Positions 33,010-44,700 of a DNA stretch of 64,000 nt are shown here, piece after piece (the first letter of the stretch is position 1; each line of letters starts with the position of its first letter). The stretch comes from Caenorhabditis remanei (Eukaryota; Nematoda; Chromadorea; Rhabditida; Rhabditidae). Below the pieces are notes generated by a model. The model ran no database searches. It was not told where the DNA came from and saw nothing but the letters and a program-made list of their open reading frames with translations. A program made the position numbers and the translations under genes. The stretch is from contig NC_071332.1 in the NCBI RefSeq assembly GCF_010183535.1, positions 2,976,001-3,040,000 on the forward strand, given 5' to 3'.

Positions 33010-34260
33010 CATTGGACGCAATTTTTTTGATGACGAACGCCGTTTTCTTCCTCATTTTCGAGTACCTTTCAGTGCCCTGGCGCCGGTTTTTTTGTGATTT
33101 TTTGGTGAAATTTTATCGATAATTTAGTCGGTAATTAGTTGAGGTAATTACCAGTGAGAAATAATAAGAGATTTCACTCTTTTCTGTTAAAAATGAGGAA
33201 TATTTCGATTTTCCGAAAGATTTTCTTAAAATCGCCACCAGAATCGTCCACACGGTCGATTCAATCGTTACCGATTAAGAAAGTTGATGAAAACTGCTCA
33301 TTTTGTTAGAAAAATGCACTTGTTTTAAAATTTTTCGACTGGTTTCGGCTTTTTCCGTTCAGAACCCTCGCGCCAGGAGTTTTGGTGATTTTCCGGTGAA
33401 ATTTTATCGGTATTTCGGTCGATAATTAGTTGAGGTAATTATCGGTGAGATATTTCGCAATTTTACATCAATTATTGATAAAGGTAAATATGAGCAAAAA
33501 ATTGTGCAAAATTTCGCTATTTTCCATGGAAAATGCTGAGGAATTTGAATTTTTCGAAAGATTTCAACTTTCTCTTGATTAATCGCTATCGAAATCGTTC
33601 AGAACGCTGATTCAGTCTTGTTTCCACAACTGAATTGACGAAAACCGCTTATTTTGTTAGGAAAATGCAGATTTTCGAAATTTTTCGGTTTTCTCCGTTC
33701 GGAACCCTGAGCGGAACGGTTCCGCTGCGGAACCCAGTCGATAATTGAAAAAGGTAAATATGAGCAAAAAATTGTGCAAAATTTCGCTATTTTCCGTCGA
33801 AAATGCAAAGAAATTTGAGTTTTTCGAAATATTTCAACTTTTCTTGGTCAATTGGCACCAGAATCGTTCAGACAGTTGATTCGGTCATGTTTCCACAACA
33901 AAATTGACGAAAACCGCTTATTTTGTTAGGAAAATGCACATTTCCGTCATTTTTCGACTGGTTTCCGCTTATTCCTTGGTTTTGAGTCTAGTTCTAATCA
34001 AGTGCTCGGGCGATCATTGATTAAGGTAATTTCTGAGCAAAAATTGATATAAAATCAGCATTTTCGTGATATTTCGAGTCGTGAGGCGTTCATCTTGTGA
34101 AATCGACATCAAAATCCTTCAGACGGTCGGTCAAATCATGCTTTCGTAAGAATATTGATGGAAACCCCTTGTTTTGTTAGAAAAACAGATAAAATCCAGA
34201 CTTTTTGATCTGCTTTCGGTCGTTTTAAATTTTCTGTTGTATTCTTGCAGAACTTGAGCT
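33010..34260. repeat. Diverged tandem repeats upstream of rbx-1
   Basis: Four units of about 250-330 bp share ATTTTGTTAGAAAAATGCA, TTTTCGACTGGTTTC, GAACCCT and CGATAATTAGTTGAGGTAAT. No coding content. Confidence 0.7.
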
Positions 34261-34779
34261 TCAAAGCGGTTTTTTTTGCTCTAAAATGGCCGGAATTCAT
34301 TATCACACCGATTTTTCTCGAATATAATCAGAAAATTGATTTTTTTTCCTTCCCAGAAGCTACATTTTTATCTGTTTTCCCCTCCAAACCCTTTGTTTCC
34401 CACGCAAATATGCAATTCTATTGATTTTCATCCTCCTGCCACTCGATAATTGCAACGTTAATCCCTTCTCCCATTCAAATTCGAGTTTCCCGCTCAAAAA
34501 TTGTGGGCGTTTTTTTCCCAGAGCACCTCATTTACCCGCGCATTCTTCATTGGCTCTCCTCATTCCTTCATTCCTTCATTCCCCCCCTTCCTCATCGGTG
34601 TCCGCGCGCATCGTCTCCTCCGATTCATTGATTTTCCCCGCGTTGCCATATTACTCCGAAAATCTTATCGATTTTTACACAGTCTGGAGCCTTTTTATTC
34701 AAAAAATACGCTGATTTTGCGATTTTCTTATCGATTCCCCGCTCTCTTCCCGTTCGAATTTCGAATCATTCCCCCAATT

Positions 34780-34788
34780 CTTGCAGCG
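34780..34788 (+). promoter_or_regulatory. Probable SL1 trans-splice acceptor of rbx-1
   Basis: TTCTTGCAG ends two bases before the ATG at 34789, with no in-frame upstream start. The position is as expected for spliced-leader addition. Confidence 0.6.
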
Positions 34789-36677
34789 ATGGCCCAGTCA
34801 AGTGACAGCAACGCAATGGAAGTCGAGGAGGCGACTAGCCAGACGGTGAAGAAGCGTTTCGAAGTCAAGAAATGGAGTGCCGTCGCTCTCTGGGCATGGG
34901 ACATTCAGGTCGACAACTGCGCCATTTGTCGCAATCACATCATGGATTTGTGCATCGAGTGTCAGGCGAATCAGGCCGCCGGTCTCAAGGAGGAGTGCAC
35001 TGTCGCCTGGGGGAACTGCAATCACGCGTTCCACTTTCACTGCATTTCGCGTTGGCTCAAGACTCGTCAGGTTTGTGGTGAAAAACGGATATCCTGAGTG
35101 ATTTTCAAGTGTAAAATGGCATTAAGTGGGTCGATTTACCGCCGTAAATCCACACAATGCGCAAATTTGGAGCCAGTCTGCGCAATTTTGATAATCACAT
35201 CTCTCTGCTAGCAACTTCATCACGAAGAGCCTCAAAAACTTCAAATCAATGCCATTTTTAGCGAAAAATAGCTCGAACTTGTCAATTTTTGGCACCGAAT
35301 TCGCATTTCTGTCACGGACAGCTGGCAATCCGTGTTTGTCGCGATGTATAGTCCAAAAACTGTGAAAACCCACAGAAACCCCTCAATTTTAGCGAAAAAT
35401 GGCATGATTTCCTCGGTTTTTGACGATTTAGGATCGCAAAAACAATGGAAATCCAGAAGTTCTGCTTATGAATAAACGATGTAATCAGCTGAAAAATCGG
35501 CATTCCGATGCGATTTATCGCTTGAAACCCCCAAGAACCATGAAATATATACGAAAAAGTAGATCTCGGCGAGTTCTGTGTTTCTATTAATACGGCGCCA
35601 GGCTTAAGATTCGTTATTTTATCGCATGTCGAGCAAAAGTGTAATTTTTGTCACTTTAGACCGGCCTGTGGTACAATAAAGAATCATAAGCCGGTGGTCC
35701 GTATTATATCAGAGACAAAGAACTCGCTGAGATCTAAATTTCGGTGTATTTTTCATGGTTTTGGGGGGTTTCAAGTGATAAATCGTGTCGGAAAGCCGAT
35801 TTTTTCAGCTGATTACATCGTTTATTCATAAGTAGAACTTCTGGGTTTCCATTGTTTTTACGATTCTAAATCGACAAAAACTGAGGAAGTCAAGCCATTT
35901 TCCGCTAAAATTGTGTGGTTTCTGTGGGTTTTCACTGTTTTTGGACTATACATCGCGGATTTTCAGCTGCCCGTGCTTGAAACTTACATCTCAAGCGAAT
36001 TCGGTGCCAAAATTGACTAATTCAAGCTACTTTTCGCTAAAAAATGGCATTGATTTGCAGTTTTCGGGGCTCTTCGTGGTGAAGTTGCTAGCGGACTCGA
36101 CCGTCAGGCTTCGAATTTGCACACTGTGTAGATTTACGGCAGTAAATCGACATGGGCGCTATGGGAGTTGGGGGGGGGCCACTCAAATTTTCGAATTTTT
36201 AGGCAGATTTTTGGCTGAATGTGTGAGACTGAAGACGTGTGAGAGACACTTTTTTGTTACTTAACCTTTTTCTCAGGCTTAGGTTTCTTAGAAATTCGGG
36301 AAAAAAAATTGACAAAAACGATTAATTTGTCAATTTTTGTCGTTTTTTTCATTTTTTTTTCCCGAATTTCTAAGAAACCTAAGCCTAAGAGAATGGTGAA
36401 AAGTGGTCCCTCACAAGAATCACACTCATTGTGTAAGCTTTGTCATTCTTTCAGCACACTGATTCAGAATCCCCCAAAAAATTTTTTTGAGTGGCCCCCC
36501 CCAACTCCCATAGCGCCTCGACATGTTCTGGGATGCCATTTTATGCTTGAAAATTACACGTCCGCCCGCGGATAACTAATATGCCAAAAACGATTCATTT
36601 TCCATTAAAAAAATTCACTTTTTCAGGTCTGTCCACTCGACAATCGTGAGTGGGAGTTCCAAAAGTACGGACACTAA
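34789..36677 (+). CDS. rbx-1: RBX1/ROC1 RING-H2 subunit of cullin-RING ubiquitin ligases, 110 aa
   Basis: Two exons, 34789-35070 and 36627-36677, join in phase 0 and give 110 residues, the usual RBX1 length. The N-terminal strand [20 protein letters not shown] inserts into the cullin. The RING-H2 zinc ligands follow in order: [16 protein letters not shown], then [17 protein letters not shown] and [16 protein letters not shown]. The C-terminus is FQKYGH, as in animals generally. RBX1 recruits E2 enzymes (and the NEDD8 E2) to CUL1-4 complexes in nucleus and cytoplasm and is essential for cell division in worms (established knowledge). The single intron is 1556 nt and is nearly filled by a palindromic element. 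Conservation is very high and I see no defect. Confidence 0.98.
35129..36155. repeat. 1-kb foldback element in the rbx-1 intron
   Basis: The ends GTCGATTTACCGCCGTAAATC and GATTTACGGCAGTAAATCGAC are inverses with little mismatch. Long inverted arms (TGATTTGCAG-, TTTCTGTGGGTTTTCA- and GATGTAATCAGCTGAAAA-type sequence) meet at an inner copy of the CTCGGCGAGTTCT family at about 35537-35770. The outer ends are related to GATTTACGGCCGTAAATC seen around 23350 and 24809. Confidence 0.85.
36157..36521. repeat. Second palindrome in the rbx-1 intron
   Basis: The left end CGCTATGGGAGTTGGGGGGG is inverted at the right (CCCCAACTCCCATAGCG). An inner perfect hairpin uses TCAGGCTTAGGTTTCTTAGA and its inverse around 36272-36392. 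Confidence 0.85.
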
Positions 36678-36679
36678 AC

Positions 36680-37340
36680 GATCTTCTTCATTCCAATCTC
36701 TCAATTCGGCTATTCACAACAACAACTCCACATCCACAACATCCACACTGATTGTTCGCACCTGTATTCACTAATTCTTCTTCTCTTTTTTCTTTTCCCA
36801 TGTGAATATTCTTCTTTTCCCGCGTCTTCTCCATTTTTATTCTTAAAGTCCTAATTTAAGGCAAAAATCACACAATGTGATTTCCACACCAATTTCTATT
36901 TATTGTGAATCCCCGCCCCCTCCCACTTACTCGTATTACAACATTCAATTTTTGTCTTCCATGAAATTGGTTTCCTTCTCTCTCTAAAAATACAATTTTG
37001 AACTGTGAGATTGTGTCCTCTTCCCTTTCCCCCTCCCTCCCCGTAAGCATAATTCAAAACGAAACAATCCGTTTTAATGTGTGTATTTAGGCTGTCTTTA
37101 GGTTCAGGTTGCGCCGGACGGAGGATGGTCTAATTTATTTGCGATTCGGCTAAAACGGTCTCGGCCTCCGAACGAATTGCAGCACAGTTCTTCTCACCCG
37201 GAGAAACGGAGTTCTTCAGTCATTCCGTAATCGGTTTCGTCGTCTTATTACGATTTTTGTTGCTCATTTTTGGAAATTTTTAACGTTAGGGCGCGTTTGC
37301 ATAGGAATCAGGGATTCTTTTTTGAAAAATGCTCCAATTT
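36680..37340. other. 3' flank of rbx-1, no gene seen
   Basis: T- and C-rich sequence follows the stop codon and probably includes the 3' UTR. No clear AATAAA was found. Short AT-rich spacer follows. Confidence 0.35.
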
Positions 37341-37344
37341 TTAG

Positions 37345-38290
37345 ATTAGCAATGCCAAGAGCTTCATTTTTGTAGTTTGTACCTTATTGATAACTCCGCC
37401 CACTTTTCAGATATGCGCCTTTAAAGATAAGTGAGAGAGACGCTGAGAAGCCGGACCACTTTAAAGGCGCATATCTCAAAAGTGGGCGGAGCTATCGAAA
37501 AGGTTCAAACTACAAAAAAGTAGAGATTGTTTTGATCTACAAGAAAAATATAAATTTAAAATCATTGGGTCAGAAACTGAGTCTGTAACGAGATCTGAAA
37601 GATTGCCGATTTTCAGAAAAATACAAAATAATTGAAGAAAAGCAATTGCATCGACTTTGAAGCTGAATATCTTAAAAGTGGGCGGAGCTATCAAGAAGTT
37701 GTCAACTACAAAAGTGGAGACCACCTCAAGAGCTTTATTTTTGTAGTTGACAATTTTTCGATAGCTCCGCCCCTTTTTGAGTTATGTGCCTTTAAAGATA
37801 CATGACTCAACTGTGTGGAGGAAAAACTTTGATAATGTGCTCCTAGATCAATTATAACTTTTTACGGTCGAAATTTTATTTGACGGTGTAGATCAAAGCT
37901 AGCTCTACATTTTTGTAGTTGAGAAATTTTTGATAGCTCCGCCCACTTTTGAGATATCACGGTTTGAAACCGGAAAAATTAGCAAAAAATGTTCCAATTT
38001 TCAATTCAAAATTGCCCATCTTTAACTACTTGTCGAGATCTCTTTTTTCCGTTTTTTTCTGAAATTTTTAGCTAGAACCGTTAAGCAGACCTGGTGCTTC
38101 ATTTTTGTAGTTTGTACCTTTTTGATAGCTCCGCCCACTTTTGAGATATGCGCCTTTAAAGATATCCTACTGTAGTAGTGGGAGCGCGCGCTCTTACTCG
38201 AGGACCCATATCTCAAAAGTGGGCGGAGCTATCAAAAAGGTACAAACTACAAAAATAAAGGTCTTGACTTGATCTACACAACCATACTAA
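37345..38290. repeat. Cluster of GTGGGCGGAGCTATC foldback units
   Basis: Inverted pairs of AAAGTGGGCGGAGCTATC with AAAGGTTCAAACTAC or GTTGTCAACTAC occur at 37360-37510, 37690-37780 and 38090-38250. These are copies of the abundant family described at 7925-8290. Confidence 0.85.
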
Positions 38291-38776
38291 TATCGGGAGG
38301 ATTGGACCAATAAAGAGTACATGGCGGGGTGTCAAAGTAGGCGCAAAATTTTTTTTCGAGAAAATTTTTTCCGATTTTTGGAATCTTCAAAAGTTGCAAT
38401 TTAATCAGTGAAAAAAGACAAAGAGATCAAAATAGTACACGACGGGATCAATATCCGTCTGGGGGGGGGGCGGTATATCCTCTCCTCGGAAAGTTTTGTA
38501 ACTTGAGATATCCCCTCCTCAAAACAATATTTGTTGAACGTGTGTCCCCGCCGATTTGGACATTGAATTCCCTCTTTTTTTTGATTGTATGAGAGAATCT
38601 TTTACAAATCCCCCCATTCTCGGACGGTGGGAATGTAAGCAGTAGAAGAGGCGACAAGAGAGTATGGGGATGAGAGAGACGCAGAGAAATTAGACAAGGG
38701 GCGGAGCCTCTTTTGAATTCGGATTTCTTCTTCAAAGATTTTCAACTTTTTCAGAACACTTGGCAATGAGTCAAAG

Positions 38777-41700
38777 ATGTTCATAGTGTTTGGATTCGCG
38801 TTGTTTAACGCTGTACAATCGATACAGGTAAGAGCTTTTGTTATTTGAATTTATGATGATTGTGTAGATCAAATCTAGGGCTACATTTTTGTAGTTGACA
38901 ACTTTTTGATAGCTATTCACACTTTTGAGATACGCGCCTTTGAATTCCAGTGCAAGCTACTACAGCAGGCTATTTTTAAAGGCGCATATCTCAAAAGTGG
39001 GCGGAGCTATCAATAAGTTGTCAAATACAAAAATGGAGAGCCAGTTTTGATCTACATTTTTGTAGTTGACAATTTTTTGATAGTTATACACCCCTTTGAG
39101 ATATGCGGCTTTAAAGTTCATAAGGTGTAGGTGAGAGAGTCCGGAGAGCGCAGAGAAGCGAGAGTGTCTGACTGTCTGCGTCTCTTCTGGTTGAAAAAGT
39201 TTTAGTCGAATACTGTAACAGGTATCTTAGATAAGCTGAAAACATATCCCAGATAAGCTGAAAACTAGGGATTTGGGAGGCAAGCGGTTTTTAAGGGCGA
39301 CGTTTAGGGTGACGCTATGAGAAGCATTTTTCAATGTCAAACTTTGAAGACGTGAAACTAAATGATGGGATGTGCAAATGCCAAAAATTTTATATTGACT
39401 GTGTAGATCAAATCTCGGCCTTTATTTTTGTTGTTGACAATTTTCTGGTAGCTATTCACGCTTTTGAGATATGCGCCTTCGAAGTGGACTTTCTCTGCGT
39501 CTCTCTCCCACTAAATTTCTAGCCGCCCATCTTTAAAGGCGCATATCTCAAAAGTGGGCGGAGCTAACAAAAAGTTGTAAACTACAAAAATGAAGCTCCA
39601 CGTTTGCTCAGCATTTCTAGCTAAAAATTTTGAAAACCGGACAAAAAATGAGTAATTGACACATTGTTATTTGTTCCTTTTTCAAACTGTTATATCTCAA
39701 AAATGGGCGGAGCTAACTGAAAACTTTTAACTATAAAAATGTAGAGCTAGATTTGATCTACACAACCATCATAAATTCAAAGTAATATTTTCAGTCCAGC
39801 GGCTTGACACCTTCAAATAATTTCGGCCAGCTATTCCACGTAAAAGTGCATCCACCACCCGCTCAGGATCGATCATTACGAGGACAACACAGGGTGGATC
39901 ATGGCGTTTTTGGTGAGTTTTTTGTTTAACTGTTCGTTCTAAAACTGGCACGTTTTAAAACTGGAGTACGTTTTAGAAGCACCTAGTCTCAGTTCTCTAA
40001 AACCGTCCATTTCGAAACTGGTACGTTTCAAAACGGGTATAACGGTTTAGAACCGTCCCCCTTTCTTCAAAATCCAAAGAGTTTCAATTCGAGAGCCTCA
40101 TCCCATCTGTTTCTATATATCCCTCTCTCCCTCTTTCTCTCTATTTGATCTACCCGGGGAGCCAGCAGCAGAGTCGTGAAATCGTACGAGAGCCCCCCCC
40201 TTTTTGTGCTCAATTTGGATGGGGGGAACGAACGGCTAGGAGAGAAATAGTATGGGAGAATAGGGAGACGCAGAGAAAAGATAATGGAGGGGGGGAGCGA
40301 TGACCTGATTTGGGAAGATGGGCACTGGAGGCACTTCACACACCTTAATTAGCGCTTTGAGGATTTTTGATTTTTGAGTTTTTAACCTTCCCCGATATAT
40401 CCCATGTTTTCAACTTCTTTTTCTTGTACATTAAACAAATGAATTTACCGAATTTTGAACTAATTTTAGAGTAAACCGTAGTAAACCCCTTCCAAACAAA
40501 GCATACATACTTGAGGCCGGGACACCACCTACAGTTCCGCTCAAAAGTTTATCAACTTTGGCTGTTTTCAGTGGAAAATGACCAACTTTGAGAGTGTGCA
40601 ATAGTAATTCTGAATGTCACACCATGAACATTTTTATTGCATCATATAGATTGAACGTAGAGCTCCATTTTTGTAGTTGACAACTTTTTTGTAAGAACGC
40701 TCCCTAAAGAGTTATGGTCATTTTAAGACGACAGCTCAAAAATCGCACTGGTCGATTTGAGGGAGAAACTACTTTGTCGATATGTAACTTGCTAGGGAGT
40801 GTCCGTACAAAAAAGTTGCCAACTACAAAAATAAAGTTCTACCTTGAATCTGTATGATCCATTAAAAGTTTTCTTGGTGTGACAATCAGAATTACCATGA
40901 CACACTCTCAAAGTTGGACCTTTTCCACTGAAAACAGCAAAAGTTGATACCTTTTTGTCCGGTACCGTATCCAGCCGCGATCTATTCGTGACGGTGAACA
41001 TTTGAAGTTGTTACGTACAGTGGCGGCGCTCAAAATCCCAAATCTTCAAAAATGAGTATTATTAGCTGAAAAAGAGACCAAAATGTTGATCTTAAAGATA
41101 GGTCAATTTACCCGTGGCGAAAAGAAATTTATTTATTTCCTCATTTCCAACAATTTTCATACATAAAATGAGAATTTTATCGGAACTATTTCAAAATTTC
41201 GGGTGGCGGGTCCCCGAATTTTACCCTGCCCGGATGGAAGCCCTACTTAACGAGTTCTATGTCTCTGCTATAATACGGACCACCGGCTTATGATTCTTTA
41301 TTGCACCGCACCGCAGGCCGGCCTAAAGTGACAAAATAGACGAAAATTGTCAAAAATGACACTTTAGCACGGCGCGTGGTACAATAAAGAATCAAAAGCC
41401 GGTGATCCGTATTATGATACTTGCAACAGGCCGGGCCGGGCCGATTTGAGAATTTTCACATTTGAAAATTTGAATTTTTTCGATTTTTCGACTATGTTTT
41501 TACATTTCGATAAAATACAAGTTTACATAGGTTTTTTGACTATTTTTTATGAAAATTTTAAAAAATTTCGAAAAAGTTTGTGTAAAAATCGTGCACATTT
41601 TTTTAGCTCCGGGCCGACCGGGCCGGGCCGATATTTTGCAAGCCTGCGTATTATATCAGAGACATAGAACTCACCGATATCCACATTTTGGTATAATTTT

Positions 41701-44700
41701 CAGCTTATAGATTTGAGTTTGAAGCGATTTAAGTGAAGGCACGTCGAGTTTGTTTAGATGGGCGTCTCGCAAATAAATTAAGTACCGTATTTTACTACTA
41801 CGGTAGTGTTTTAAGATCCATGCGCCAACCGATAATATCAACTTTGACCACGCGAAAAATAAAACGGGCAGACACATGACTCGCTTCAAACTCAACAATA
41901 TGAGCTGAAAAATATACCAAAATGTAGATCTCGACGAGCTCTATATCTATGATATAATACGGACCGACGGCTTAAGGTTCTTTATTGTGCATCTGGTCAA
42001 AAATGACACGTGCGACATAGAACTCGTTGAGATCTACATTTTGGTACATTTTTCAGCTCATAATATTGAGTTTTACACGATATACGTGCCGGTTAAAAAG
42101 TATAATAATTTGTGTGCAGCGTCACTTCGCAACTACGATTTGAAACAAAATGACGAGTTGCGAAACGTCGTAGTTGCAAAGCGACGCAGTGGCGAAATGG
42201 CACGGCACAGTTCTTACAACTGTGCGCTCCACCGAAATCCCCTTGAAAAATGTCTCTTTTTCTCTGAGTCTCTCAATTTCGCACACAATTCCCTTCGGTC
42301 TCGGTAGAGCGCGGTTGTAAGAAGCGTGTCGTGCGAATAGGTGTTTGCGATGACCCATAACATAGTTTCGCTCAATAATCAAATTTTCAGAGCCAATTTT
42401 TCAGTTCTTAGACATAATTTTCATAGTCAATTTCTGTATGGACTTTCCAACTCCCGTGCCATTTCTGACCTCCGCAAACATTCTAACAATCTTCACAAAA
42501 GACCCCCCTCTCCCGCCCTGTATGCCACCCCTTTCAAAGTCTCAATTTCACATTCATCACACACATAATTTCCCTCCGCTCTCCTCACCTGAAGAAAAAG
42601 AAAAACTCATTAGGACAAAAGCCTGGAAGATATTTGGAAAGGAGGTCAAACGGTGGTGGTCAAAATCTGAGAGGAGGGGGGCGACAAAAACAAACAGATT
42701 CGGAAACTGAGAGCACTGGTGGGGAGCTCTCATGCTCCTCTCCGTGAGCTCTCTTTCTCTCAGCTAAACACTTTGTCCCCGTCCATTCATCACATCCATT
42801 TATTATATTTTTAGCGCTCTTATCTTTTGTTGTCTTCTGTTCTGAACCATCATCTTCCAGAACCCCCCTGCCCGAATGGGTCAGAAATGTCTTATGTCGA
42901 TTGTCTGAAATTATTGTTTCTTCTATTCCAAGTGTGTTTTGCCGACAAAATTGTCAAGTCACCACAGACTGTGCGGAGTGTCAATTATGAGGGTATCAGA
43001 TAAGGGGGATAATTAAAAATGGGGAAATTGAAATTTATGGGGTTGGGGGGGGGGGCTAAAATCTCAAAGTTTTAACATCAATTAAGTAATTAACGGTAAT
43101 CAGAGAATAGGTTAAACCTGAGCTAAGCCTGAAATGTATTTGGAATGCTCCCTTTACCCATTTTTTCGCTCATTCTATAATTTCAGAGAGAAAACAAGAA
43201 CCACCTAGTTTTCGAGAAATTGAAGTTTTTAGAACATTTTTTAATTCATTTTTTGATTACTTTCTTGGTCTGCTCAGAATCATGACTTTCACACATAAAT
43301 GTAGCAAATTTTATGTAGCTTTTGGGAAATGTATGAAAATAGGAAAAAAAGTATTTTGGTCCTAAAAAAGGTGAAAATTTGACACCCTCCAGAAAAATCT
43401 TTTGTAAAAAAGCTTAGCCTAAGTTTATCCTCACAGCAAGGCTTTAGTGAAGCCTAAACTAAAATTTTGGAATTCTTTAAGCAACATATGCCTAATTTAA
43501 GGCTGAGTTAAGTTTACGCTTAGGCTTAAAGAATTTTAAATTCTTAGTTTAGGCTTAACTTAGGCCTTGCTCAGACTAAACTAAGGCTTAGTTCAGGGAC
43601 AGATCACCGTTAATAGCTTGATTGATGTTAAAACTTTGACCGGGTTCGCCCAACTTTTCTAATTTTTGACCGGGAAAATTCTAGTTTTCGAAGTTTTTGA
43701 CTGCTTCAAAAATGTTTGAAAATACCTGTTTCCAAAAAAAACTGTCCCAAATTCTTGTAGTTTTTAGGAAAATCCATGATGACCCCCAAAACCTTGATCC
43801 CTCTCATCCCTTCAATCTTTTTCCAGACTTCTCCCTCCTCTGTGCGGATGGCATACCCCTCCTCATGGAAGATCACAAACCTCGGCCGTGTCAACCACGG
43901 CCATGGCTGAAAGAACAAAAGTGTCCGACGGGATTCTGGTGTCACGAAGGACAGTCGGAGCACAGTTTCTATTGTTGTCCGAGTAGCAGGAAGTGTGAGT
44001 TTTTGAGAATTTAAAATGGAGTAATTTTGTAGATCAAATTGAGATCTACATTTTTCTAGTTGACCTCTTTTCGATAGTTGTTTACGTTTTTGAGATATGC
44101 GCCTTTAAAGTTGGGAAGAGACGCAGAGAAGTGAGAGTGTCTGACTGTCTGCGTCTCTCCCTCCTCCCATTTCAGCTGCCCATCTTTAAAGGCGCGTATC
44201 TCAACAACGCGAATAGCTATCAAAAAATTTTCAACTACAAAAACAAAGATCTAAATCTGATCTATATTTTGAGACTAAATTTAAAATTTTTGGTTATTTT
44301 AGTCGCCAACCGTTGCCATCTCCCACCGGCTGTTGGTTACGGTAAACAACGTATGCGTCGCTTCTACTTTGACTGGAAGACCGACGCATGCCACGAGCTA
44401 CAGTACTCCGGCATCGGTGGCAATGAGAACAGTTTTATGGAGTATGAGAAGTGTGAGCAAGTGTGTCGTGGCGCCGGGGAGCCGCCGATTCAGTTGCCAA
44501 GTAATATGAAGATTCTGCCGAAGGAGCCGCCACCGACGAAAGAGTCGACGAAAGAGCCGAAGAAACTGGAGAAGCCGGAGAAGGTATGCAATTGCGCTCT
44601 ATTGCACCCCAATTTTAATTTTTAGGACAAAAAAATGGTGTACCCTAAAGAAGTGGGTGCTCCCGTATCATTGCTACCTCCATCTGTACATACAACCACT

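Noticed and set aside
27826..36677. An operon of the zinc-finger gene and rbx-1
   Set aside because: They are on the same strand but nearly 2 kb apart, far more than the usual ~100 bp gap in worm operons.
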